From the NCBI GenBank assembly GCA_013362195.1, contig JABFWM010000597.1, positions 1 to 9,399 of the forward strand: 9,399 nt of DNA. Direction: 5' to 3'. The number at the start of each line of letters is the position of its first letter. Position 1 is the first letter of the stretch. A program made the position numbers and the translations under genes. Origin of the DNA: Acidobacteriota bacterium. Its GTDB lineage: Bacteria; Acidobacteriota; Vicinamibacteria; Vicinamibacterales; 2-12-FULL-66-21. Shown piece after piece: positions 1 through 6,283 of this stretch. The notes below the pieces were generated by a model. The model was not told the origin of the DNA and ran no database searches. It saw only the letters and a program-made list of their open reading frames with translations.

Positions 1-394
1 GATCCTTCGCGAATGGCAGCAGCGCGGCGACGCCCGGCGCGCGCCGCTCGATCGCCGCGTAGAAGCGCCGCCGGCGCGCCGACACGAGCGGCGGCGGATC
101 CCACGCGCGCAGGATGAGCCGCGGCAGATCCCGGCGGCTGCGCGGATGACCGCCGCTCGAGGCCAGATCGTGGTTGCCGTGAACGATGGTCGTCCGCTCT
201 CGCGAGAGCAGGCCGCGCCTCGCCAGCGCGTCGAGGGCGCGCTGCAACAGGCGCGGCTGCCACCGATCGAGCAGATCGCCGGAAATGACGAGGTGATCGG
301 GAGCGCCGGCGACGATGCGATCGAGCTGATGCTCGAACGCGGCAGCGTCGGCGGCGTCCCGCATATGCAGGTCTGACAGGTGCGCGATGAGCAA
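1..394 (-). CDS. Calcineurin-like metallophosphoesterase, 3' part beyond the window
   Basis: This reading frame has no ATG; its best start is TTG at 394-392. Reading down the minus strand gives 131 codons before the sequence ends, so the protein is partial at its C-terminus. The three N-terminal metal-binding blocks of the calcineurin-like phosphoesterase fold are present in order: HLSDLHM near residues 5-11 (the DxH block), SGDLLDRW near 38-45 (the GD block) and HGNHDL near 71-76 (the GNHD block). The family hydrolyses phosphomono- or diester bonds at a dinuclear metal centre. The substrate cannot be named, and cpdA/Icc-like or nuclease-like relatives are all possible. TTG is chosen because it places the first beta-strand (LLIAHLSDLH) at the extreme N-terminus, as is normal here; CTG at 400-398 is an alternative. 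There is no good Shine-Dalgarno. The upstream gene stops at 399-397, so translational coupling is likely. Confidence 0.85.
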   Translation of the reverse strand, partial: MLIAHLSDLHMRDAADAAAFEHQLDRIVAGAPDHLVISGDLLDRWQPRLLQRALDALARRGLLSRERTTIVHGNHDLASSGGHPRSRRDLPRLILRAWDPPPLVSARRRRFYAAIERRAPGVAALLPFAKD

Positions 395-396
395 CG

Positions 397-654
397 TCAG
401 ATCTTGGTATCGAGCGTCGCGTCGTCGGCGGGCAGCGCCGGGTCCGCGGGCTGGTCGGTGCCTTCGGTGCGCGCGCGTTCGGGCGTGACCTTCGAGCCGC
501 CGCCGGGACGGCCGCCGCCAAGCCCGCCGTTGTTCATGGTGCTCGCGTCGGAGACGCGCTGGTTCTCGACGCGCGTCGGGTCGTGGGGATAGGGACGCCG
601 CTCGACGGCCTGCTCCTGGTCCCGCGGGTCCGACGGTGATTTCGAATCGGGCAT
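397..654 (-). CDS. Small glycine- and proline-rich hydrophilic protein, unknown function
   Basis: I do not recognise a family for this 85-residue protein. It starts at ATG 654-652 and ends at TGA 399-397. It is rich in D, E, R, P, G and S, with a glycine-rich stretch in the middle (NNGGLGGGRPGGG, about residues 41-53). It has no cysteine, no membrane segment and almost no hydrophobic clusters, so it is probably intrinsically disordered. It is still likely to be coding, because third codon positions are overwhelmingly G or C and it fits exactly between its neighbours: 6 bases after the upstream stop and 2 bases before the TTG of the phosphoesterase. The only Shine-Dalgarno-like sequence is a weak GGGG about 9 bases upstream, overlapping the end of the upstream gene, so re-initiation is plausible. 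It begins MPD and contains a TDQ tripeptide, as its upstream neighbour does, but true homology between the two is not shown. Confidence 0.6.
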   Translation of the reverse strand: MPDSKSPSDPRDQEQAVERRPYPHDPTRVENQRVSDASTMNNGGLGGGRPGGGSKVTPERARTEGTDQPADPALPADDATLDTKI

Positions 655-660
655 GGTCGT

Positions 661-879
661 CTACCCCGCGTGCGCGCCGCCCTTGCGGTCGCCGCGCTCC
701 GGCACGTCTTTCTGTTGGTCGGTTTCCTCGGCAAGCGGACGGTTGGTGATCCCGCCACCCTCCGACGTTCCCTCGCCCCATTCCGATCGGCGCGGCGTCT
801 CGCCTCCGCTCACGGTGTCGCGATCGCCTTCCGCCTTCTCCATGTTCGACGAACGAGTGGGCCGCTCCTGATCTGGCAT
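661..879 (-). CDS. Small charged Gly/Glu-rich protein, unknown function, first gene of the minus-strand operon
   Basis: This protein has 72 residues and no recognisable family. The start is ATG 879-877, chosen over an in-frame ATG farther upstream because AGGAGG lies 4 bases before it. It ends at TAG 663-661. The sequence is very hydrophilic (many E, D, R, G, T) with a central glycine/glutamate-rich stretch, EWGEGTSEGGG, at about residues 34-44. It has no cysteine, no predicted helix-rich core, no signal peptide and no membrane segment, and is probably disordered and cytoplasmic. The strong ribosome site suggests it is well translated, and it leads the unit that continues into a second disordered protein and a metallophosphoesterase. 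Small disordered, charged proteins of this sort are often stress- or desiccation-related, but nothing here proves that. Confidence 0.65.
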   Translation of the reverse strand: MPDQERPTRSSNMEKAEGDRDTVSGGETPRRSEWGEGTSEGGGITNRPLAEETDQQKDVPERGDRKGGAHAG

Positions 880-974
880 CACGCCTCCTCTTTTCTGTCT
901 CGAAGTTTTATCCGTCGAACGCTCTGCATACCGCATACCGTCAACCGTGCACGTCCTGACGCGAGGGACTCAGA
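880..974. other. Divergent intergenic region between the minus-strand operon and the importer
   Basis: This 95-base gap separates two divergently transcribed units and must hold at least the minus-strand promoter. On the minus strand a TTGACG hexamer at 944-939 resembles a -35 box. The hexamer 17 bases downstream (CGTTCG) is not a good -10, and an AT-rich GATAAA at 912-907 is too far away for a classical pair. A short direct repeat, GTATGC twice, lies between them at about 937-924. On the plus strand GAGGG at 963-967 can serve as Shine-Dalgarno for the GTG at 975. No convincing sigma-70 promoter is seen for the plus direction. Confidence 0.35.
884..889 (-). promoter_or_regulatory. Strong Shine-Dalgarno (AGGAGG) deciding the start at 879
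   Basis: On the minus strand AGGAGG is followed by CGTG and then ATG (spacing 4). The upstream in-frame ATG at 936 lacks such a site. This places the protein start at 879. Confidence 0.75.
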
Positions 975-1760
975 GTGATACAGTCCTGCTGCATGGAAAG
1001 TTCCGCCGCGATCGAGTTGCGCGACGTGCACGTGACGCGCGGCGCTGCGGGCGCGGTGCTGCGCGGCCTGACGCTGACGATCGGCCGCGGCGAAACGGTT
1101 GCGCTCGTCGGCCGCAGCGGCGCGGGGAAGAGCACGATCCTGAAGCTGATCAACGGGCTGCTCACCGCCGATCGCGGCAGCGTCATCGTCGACGGACGCG
1201 ACACGCGTCAGTGGGACCCGTATGAATTACGGCGGCGGATCGGCTACGTGCTGCAGGACGTCGGGCTGTTTCCACACCTGTCGGTGGCGTCGAACGTCGG
1301 CGTCGTCCCGCGCCTGCTGGCGTGGGAGCCGTCTCGGATCGCGGCACGCGTCGAAGACGTGCTCCGGCTCGTCGGCCTGCCGTCGGAGACGTATGCGTGG
1401 CGATGGCCGGACGAGCTCTCGGGAGGGCAGCGGCAGCGCGTCGGCGTCGCCCGCGCGCTCGCGGCAGACCCGCCCATCCTGCTCATGGACGAGCCCTTCG
1501 GGGCGCTCGATCCGGTGACGCGTGCGGAACTGCACCGTGAGTTCCGGCGGATTCAGGCCGCGGTGCGCAAGAGCGTGGTGATCGTCACGCACGACATGGG
1601 CGAGGCGTTCGCGTTGGCGTCGCGTGTCGGCGTGCTCGACGGCGGCGTAATCGCGCAGATTGCCGCCCCCGCCGAGCTCGCGCGATCGACCGACCCCCGC
1701 GTGCGTCCGCTGCTCGAGCCGCTCCTGGAAGCCGGCGCGCTGGTCGGTCCACGCGCGTGA
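975..1760 (+). CDS. ABC importer ATPase, OpuCA/OsmV/EgtV-type (quaternary amine or ergothioneine uptake)
   Basis: This 261-residue ATP-binding protein energises the membrane protein encoded immediately downstream. All nucleotide-binding motifs are intact: Walker A GRSGAGKST at 46-54, Q-loop Gln94 (YVLQDVGLFPH), signature LSGGQ at 148-152, Walker B ILLMDE at 168-173 with catalytic Glu173, and switch His206 (VTHDMGEA). The Q-loop and Walker B wording (LMDEPFGALDP) is typical of the glycine betaine/choline (OpuA/OpuC/ProV) branch. It is short for that branch and lacks the C-terminal CBS pair that senses ionic strength in OpuA and some OpuC ATPases, so osmotic gating through CBS domains is not expected. 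The GTG at 975 is preferred because GAGGG stands about 7 bases upstream; ATG at 993 (MESSAAIEL) has no visible ribosome site but is a reasonable alternative. Its stop overlaps the next start. Confidence 0.9.
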   Translation: MIQSCCMESSAAIELRDVHVTRGAAGAVLRGLTLTIGRGETVALVGRSGAGKSTILKLINGLLTADRGSVIVDGRDTRQWDPYELRRRIGYVLQDVGLFPHLSVASNVGVVPRLLAWEPSRIAARVEDVLRLVGLPSETYAWRWPDELSGGQRQRVGVARALAADPPILLMDEPFGALDPVTRAELHREFRRIQAAVRKSVVIVTHDMGEAFALASRVGVLDGGVIAQIAAPAELARSTDPRVRPLLEPLLEAGALVGPRA

Positions 1761-3307
1761 CCCTCGTCAGCTTTCTCGCCGCGCACCGCTCCGAATTCAC
1801 CGCGTTGCTGCTGCAGCACGTGCTGCTCGTTGTCGCGTCGACGGGCGCCGCCATCCTCGTGGGCGTGCCCGGGGGCGTGCTGGCGGCGCGGCGGCCGCGG
1901 GCCGGCGCCCCGATCGTCTGGCTCGCCAACGTCGTGCAGACGATCCCGAGCCTCGCGATGTTCGGGTTCCTGCTGCCGCTGCCGTTCGTCGGCGGCCTGG
2001 GTGCGCGCGTGGCGATCGTCGTGCTGATCCTCTACGCGCTGCTGCCGATCGTGCGGACGACCGCCGCCGGACTGCGGGCGATCGATCCGGCGCTCATCGA
2101 GGCAGGCACCGCGCTGGGGCTGACGCCGCGGCAGTTGCTGTGGGAGATCGAGCTGCCGCTTGCGCTGCCGTCAATCGTTGCGGGCATCCGCGTGGCGGCC
2201 GTGATTGGCGTCGGCACCGCGACGATTGCGGCGGCGGTCGGCGCCGGCGGTCTCGGCGAGTACATCTTTCGCGGCCTCTCGATGGTCGATGCCACGGTGA
2301 TCCTCGCGGGAGCGGTGCCGGCCGCGGCGCTCGCCCTCTCGGTGGATGCGCTGCTGCTCGGCGTCGAACGTGCGTTCACCCGCCGGCGCCGGCGCACCGC
2401 CCGGCCCGTCGCCGCCGCGCTGGCCGTTGCCGTCGGGCTCTTGCTCGTCGTGGCCGGCGTCTCGTCGATGCGCGGCGACGCCGCCGCGATCACGGTCGGC
2501 TCGAAGAACTTCACCGAGCAGATCGTGCTCGGCGAGATCGTCGCGCAGACGATCGAGCGCGACGCGCACGTCGCCGTCGAACGGCGGCTGAATCTCGGCG
2601 GCACGTTCATCTGCGATCGCGCGATCCGCGCCGGCGACATCGACGTCTACGTCGAATACACGGGCACCGCCGATACCGCGATCTTCAAGTCGCCGGTCGA
2701 CACGGATCCGGCGCGCGTCTTCGCACGGGTCCGCCAGCGGTACGCCGCGGCCGGCCTGACCCTGCACGCGCCGCTCGGGTTCGAGAACACCTTCGCGATT
2801 CTCGTCCGCGGCGACGACGCGCGCCGCCTCGGGCTGCGGACGATTGCCGATGCCGCGGCCGCGGCACGCGAGTGGCGCGCCGGCTTCGGCTACGAGTTCC
2901 TGCAGCGCGCCGACGGTTACCCGGGGCTCGTGGATCGCTACGGGCTGCGCTTCGGCGCGCCGCCGCGCGCCATGGATCTCTCGTTGATCTATCGCGCCCT
3001 GGCGCAGCACCAGGTCGATCTGATCGCCGGCGATGCGACGAGCGGTCTCATCTCGGCCTACGACCTGACGATGCTCGAGGACGATCGCCACTACTTCCCG
3101 CCGTATGACGCGGCCATCCTCGCGCGGAGCGCGGCGCTGCTGCGCGCGCCGGCCGTGAAGCGCGCGCTCGAACAGCTGTCGGGGCGCATCACCGTGAACG
3201 ACATGCGGCAGATGAACTACGCGGTCGACGCGCGCCGCGAGGATCCGTCGGCGGTCGCCCGCGCGTTCCTGACGCGGCTTGAACGGGACCGTCAGAGTAA
3301 GGGATGA
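1757..3307 (+). CDS. Fused ABC permease and substrate-binding protein, OpuC/EgtU family
   Basis: One 516-residue chain carries both remaining importer parts. Residues about 15-205 are a binding-protein-dependent permease with several membrane spans and the EAA coupling loop (EAGTALGLTPRQLLWE at 115-130, then LPLALPSIVAGI to 144) that contacts the ATPase. An arginine-rich loop (208-214) is followed by a last hydrophobic span (about 217-237). Residues 245-510 form an OpuAC-type solute-binding domain, with GSKNFTEQIVLGE at 248-260, YVEYTGTA at 298-305, GFENTFAI at 341-348 and DLIAGDATSG at 421-430. The binding domain is therefore tethered outside the membrane to its own permease, as in H. pylori and pneumococcal EgtU (ergothioneine) and in betaine/carnitine relatives. 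The sequence alone does not settle the substrate among glycine betaine, choline, carnitine and ergothioneine. The start GTG overlaps the ATPase stop (GTGA), indicating translational coupling. There is no separate binding-protein gene, consistent with the fusion. Confidence 0.9.
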   Translation: MTLVSFLAAHRSEFTALLLQHVLLVVASTGAAILVGVPGGVLAARRPRAGAPIVWLANVVQTIPSLAMFGFLLPLPFVGGLGARVAIVVLILYALLPIVRTTAAGLRAIDPALIEAGTALGLTPRQLLWEIELPLALPSIVAGIRVAAVIGVGTATIAAAVGAGGLGEYIFRGLSMVDATVILAGAVPAAALALSVDALLLGVERAFTRRRRRTARPVAAALAVAVGLLLVVAGVSSMRGDAAAITVGSKNFTEQIVLGEIVAQTIERDAHVAVERRLNLGGTFICDRAIRAGDIDVYVEYTGTADTAIFKSPVDTDPARVFARVRQRYAAAGLTLHAPLGFENTFAILVRGDDARRLGLRTIADAAAAAREWRAGFGYEFLQRADGYPGLVDRYGLRFGAPPRAMDLSLIYRALAQHQVDLIAGDATSGLISAYDLTMLEDDRHYFPPYDAAILARSAALLRAPAVKRALEQLSGRITVNDMRQMNYAVDARREDPSAVARAFLTRLERDRQSKG

Positions 3308-3314
3308 TCAGGGG

Positions 3315-6071
3315 ATGGCTTCGCAGAATTCGTTCAGCACGCGCACCTCGCTCGAGGCGGGCGGCACGCGGTACAGCTACTTCAGCCTTCCGGCGCTCGA
3401 GAAGGCAGGCTATGGCGGGCTGGCCCGCCTGCCGTATTCCTTGAAGATTCTTCTCGAGAACCTGCTGCGCCGCGAGGACGGCCGCTTCGTCGATCGCGAC
3501 GACATCGAGACGCTCGCCCGCTGGGACGTGACATCGAAGGCGGCGAAGGAGATCGCGTTCATGCCCGCGCGGGTCCTGCTGCAGGACTTCACCGGCGTGC
3601 CGGCGGTGGTGGATCTCGCGGCGATGCGCGACGGGGTGGTGCGGCTCGGCGGCGATCCGCGCAAGGTGAACCCGCTGCAGCCCGTCGAACTCGTCATCGA
3701 TCACTCGGTCCAGGTCGATCATTACGCCGAGCGCAACGCCTTCGAGCTGAACGCGCAGCTGGAGTTCTCGCGCAACAAGGAGCGCTACACGTTCCTGCGC
3801 TGGGGCCAGACCGCCTTTCAGAACTTCCGCGTCGTCCCGCCCGACACCGGCATCGTGCACCAGGTGAATCTCGAGTACCTGGCGCGGGTCGTGTTCAGCG
3901 AACAGGTCGGCGGCGAATGGCTGGCCTACCCCGACACGCTCGTCGGCACCGACTCCCATACGACGATGGTGAACGGGCTGGGTGTCGTGGGCTGGGGGGT
4001 CGGCGGAATCGAGGCCGAAGCGGCGATGCTGGGCCAGCCGATCTCGATGCTGATCCCGGAAGTCGTCGGCTTCCGCCTGACCAACCGCCTGCCGGAAGGC
4101 GCGACCGCGACGGATCTCGTGCTGACGATCACCGAGCGCCTCCGCAAGCTCGGCGTCGTCGGAAAGTTCGTCGAGTTCTACGGGCCGGGCCTCGAGTTCC
4201 TGACGATCGCCGACCGCGCCACGCTCGGCAACATGTCGCCCGAATACGGCGCGACGATCGCGATCTGCCCGATCGACGAGATGACGCTCGATTATCTGCG
4301 CCTCACCGGGCGCGACGAGTCGCGGGTGACGCTCGTCGAGGCGTACGCGAAGGAACAGGGCCTCTTCCGCACGGCCCAGACGCAGGATCCGGTGTACACG
4401 ACGTCGATCGAGCTCGATCTCTCGACCGTCGAACCAAGCCTCTCCGGCCCGAAGCGGCCGCAGGATCGCGTCGCGCTCAATCAGGCGAAGGTGAGCTTCC
4501 AGAAAGCGCTCGACGTGATGCTCGCCGAGCGCAAGGCCAAGGCCGCCGTGCAGAAACCGGGAGAGGCGACCCACCCGTCGGAAACCAGGCCGGCCGTCGC
4601 GCCGGCGGCGGTGGCGACAGCCGGCGAGCTGGTGCCGGGCATGGAAGGACTCGATCACGGCGCGGTCGTGATCGCGGCGATCACGAGCTGCACCAACACG
4701 TCGAACCCGAGCGTGATGATCGGCGCGGGACTGCTCGCGCAGAAAGCGGTCGCGCGCGGATTGAAGACCAAGCCGTGGGTGAAGACGAGCCTGGCGCCGG
4801 GATCGATCGTGGTGACGGAGTACCTGCGCGCCGCCGGCGTGCTCGAGGACCTGGCGGAGCTCGGGTTCAATCTGGTCGGCTACGGTTGCACGACCTGCAT
4901 CGGCAACAGCGGTCCGCTGCCCGAACCCGTGTCGTCGATCGTGAAGGACCGCAACCTGGTCGTCGCGTCCGTGCTCTCCGGCAATCGCAACTTCGAAGGA
5001 CGCATTCAGTCGCAGGTCCGGGCCAACTACCTGGCGTCGCCGCCGCTCGTCGTCGCCTACGCGATCGCCGGCCGCATGCAGGTCGATCTCACGTGCGAGC
5101 CGATCGGCGTCGACGCGGCGGGAGAGCCCGTCCACCTGCGCGAGATCTGGCCGACCGAACGCGAGATCCAGGAAGCCATGTTGAAGGCGGTGCGGCAGGA
5201 GATGTTCCGCAGCACCTACGCGCAGGTGTTCGAAGGGGACCAGCGGTGGAAATCACTGCCGGTGCCGCAGGGCGGGCGATTCAACTGGGAGGCAGACTCG
5301 ACCTACATCCGCAACCCGCCGTTCTTCGAAGGGCTCACGATGCAGCCCGACGCGCCACGCGACCTGCAGGGGGCGCGCGTGCTCGCGCTGCTCGGCGACA
5401 GCGTCACGACCGATCACATCTCGCCGGCCGGCTCGATTCCCGCCGACAGTCCGGCAGGGAAGTACCTGATCGCGCACGGGGTGCAGCCGCGAGACTTCAA
5501 CTCGTACGGCGCCCGGCGCGGCAATCACGAAGTGATGATGCGCGGCACGTTCGCCAACATCCGCCTGAAGAACCAGCTCGCGCCCGGTACCGAGGGCGGC
5601 TACACGGTGCGGCTGCCAACCGACGAGGTCACGACGATCTACGACGCGTCGGTCACATATCGCCAGCAGGGCGTGCCGCTGCTGGTGATCGCGGGCAAGG
5701 AATACGGATCCGGCTCGTCACGCGACTGGGCCGCCAAGGGCACGCTGCTGCTGGGCGTCAAGGCGGTGCTGGCCGAGAGCTTCGAGCGCATTCATCGCAG
5801 CAATCTCGTGAACATGGGCGTGCTGCCCTTGCAGTTCAACGACGCGCAGAACGCGGCCTCGCTGAAGCTGACCGGACGCGAACGCTACGACATCATCGGG
5901 ATGGCCGATACGCTGAAGGCCGGCGGCGCGGTCACCGTGCGCGCCACGACGGCCGACGGCAGCGTCACCGAGTTCACCGCGACGGCGCGTATCGATACGC
6001 CGGAGGAACTCGTCGCCTATCGGCACGGAGGCATCCTGCCTTACGTGCTGCGGCAGCTGGTCTCCTCTTAG
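3315..6071 (+). CDS. acnA: Aconitate hydratase A (aconitase)
   Basis: This 918-residue cytosolic aconitase interconverts citrate and isocitrate in the TCA cycle with a [4Fe-4S] cluster. The cluster cysteines are Cys459 (TSCTNTSNP) and Cys525 and Cys528 (YGCTTCIGNSGPL); their 66- and 3-residue spacings match E. coli AcnA. Other diagnostic blocks are DHSVQVD (about 130), GTDSHTTMVNGLGVVGWGVGG, SGNRNFEGR, GDSVTTDHISPAGS, SYGARRGNHEVMMRGTF and, in the swivel domain, GKEYGSGSSRDWAAKG followed by ESFERIHRSNLVNMG. It is slightly longer than AcnA (about 891 residues); a low-complexity, Lys/Ala/Pro-rich linker at about residues 410-440, before the TSCTN block, explains part of this. ATG 3315 is preferred over the GTG 36 bases upstream, which lies inside the previous gene. 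The gap to the transporter stop is 7 bases, so at least some transcription probably reads through from the importer. An AcnD-like 2-methylcitrate role is less likely. Confidence 0.96.
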   Translation: MASQNSFSTRTSLEAGGTRYSYFSLPALEKAGYGGLARLPYSLKILLENLLRREDGRFVDRDDIETLARWDVTSKAAKEIAFMPARVLLQDFTGVPAVVDLAAMRDGVVRLGGDPRKVNPLQPVELVIDHSVQVDHYAERNAFELNAQLEFSRNKERYTFLRWGQTAFQNFRVVPPDTGIVHQVNLEYLARVVFSEQVGGEWLAYPDTLVGTDSHTTMVNGLGVVGWGVGGIEAEAAMLGQPISMLIPEVVGFRLTNRLPEGATATDLVLTITERLRKLGVVGKFVEFYGPGLEFLTIADRATLGNMSPEYGATIAICPIDEMTLDYLRLTGRDESRVTLVEAYAKEQGLFRTAQTQDPVYTTSIELDLSTVEPSLSGPKRPQDRVALNQAKVSFQKALDVMLAERKAKAAVQKPGEATHPSETRPAVAPAAVATAGELVPGMEGLDHGAVVIAAITSCTNTSNPSVMIGAGLLAQKAVARGLKTKPWVKTSLAPGSIVVTEYLRAAGVLEDLAELGFNLVGYGCTTCIGNSGPLPEPVSSIVKDRNLVVASVLSGNRNFEGRIQSQVRANYLASPPLVVAYAIAGRMQVDLTCEPIGVDAAGEPVHLREIWPTEREIQEAMLKAVRQEMFRSTYAQVFEGDQRWKSLPVPQGGRFNWEADSTYIRNPPFFEGLTMQPDAPRDLQGARVLALLGDSVTTDHISPAGSIPADSPAGKYLIAHGVQPRDFNSYGARRGNHEVMMRGTFANIRLKNQLAPGTEGGYTVRLPTDEVTTIYDASVTYRQQGVPLLVIAGKEYGSGSSRDWAAKGTLLLGVKAVLAESFERIHRSNLVNMGVLPLQFNDAQNAASLKLTGRERYDIIGMADTLKAGGAVTVRATTADGSVTEFTATARIDTPEELVAYRHGGILPYVLRQLVSS

Positions 6072-6119
6072 GGCCCGGGGCGTACGGCGCGGTTTGCCGT
6101 CGTCCCTGGTCGTCGTCGT

Positions 6120-6170
6120 GACGCGTCGTCGGGCCGCTCACCGCATTCCCGCGGCGAGCGGTGACGCGTC
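6120..6170. terminator. Imperfect inverted repeat downstream of acnA, possible terminator
   Basis: TCACCGC (6138-6144) pairs with GCGGTGA (6158-6164) across a 13-base loop, and outer GACGCG (6120-6125) can pair with CGCGTC (6165-6170) with 12 unpaired bases on the left arm. There is no U-run downstream (TCTTGCGCTTCTTCG), so it is not a classical intrinsic terminator. It lies about 50-100 bases after the acnA stop, where one would be expected. Confidence 0.3.
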
Positions 6171-6210
6171 TCTTGCGCTTCTTCGAAACGACCTCGACGT
6201 CGTGCCAGCC

Positions 6211-6229
6211 GTCCGGCGCCGCGCCGGAC
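6211..6229. repeat. Perfect 8-bp hairpin with 3-base loop
   Basis: GTCCGGCG (6211-6218) and CGCCGGAC (6222-6229) form a perfect stem closed by CCG. It lies about 40 bases upstream of the queG -10 box. It could be a transcriptional barrier for acnA read-through or a REP-like element. No U-run follows. Confidence 0.45.
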
Positions 6230-6270
6230 AGCATGTCGCTCACGAGATCCTCACGCTTCCGTACGCCTCA

Positions 6271-6276
6271 TATAAT
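6271..6276 (+). promoter_or_regulatory. Consensus -10 box (TATAAT) of queG, predicted leaderless transcript
   Basis: A perfect TATAAT lies 7 bases before the queG ATG at 6284, so transcription should begin at or within a base or two of the start codon. No Shine-Dalgarno precedes the ATG. The sequence 17 bases farther upstream (TCCTCA, 6248-6253) is a poor -35 box, as is common where a strong -10 drives leaderless genes. Confidence 0.6.
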
Positions 6277-6283
6277 CGAACCC

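Larger units (their letters stand above)
6072..6283. other. Intergenic region between acnA and queG
   Basis: This 212-base gap contains two hairpin-forming sequences (entered separately) and, at its right end, the queG promoter. A minus-strand frame starting at GTG 6243, with GAGG 5 bases before it, reads MSDMLSGAAPDGWHDVEVV and then a very basic segment. It runs into the 3' end of acnA and is not supported as a gene. Confidence 0.4.

Noticed and set aside
1660..3108. A 482-codon plus-strand frame overlapping the fused permease gene
   Set aside because: The translation is dominated by R, A, P and D with no domain, while the other frame gives a clear permease and binding protein.
3189..5135. 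A 648-codon open frame on the minus strand opposite acnA
   Set aside because: The composition is Arg/His/Asp-rich with no recognisable domain, and the frame mirrors the codon bias of acnA, whose protein match is unambiguous. It is a typical shadow in GC-rich DNA.
3917..6121. A 734-codon plus-strand frame inside acnA
   Set aside because: It is an out-of-frame shadow of acnA, arginine-rich and without motifs.
5974..6243. An 89-codon minus-strand frame with a GAGG before GTG 6243
   Set aside because: The product is highly basic without recognisable features, half of it is antisense to the end of acnA, and the hairpins in the gap lie within it. Homologues would be needed to support it.
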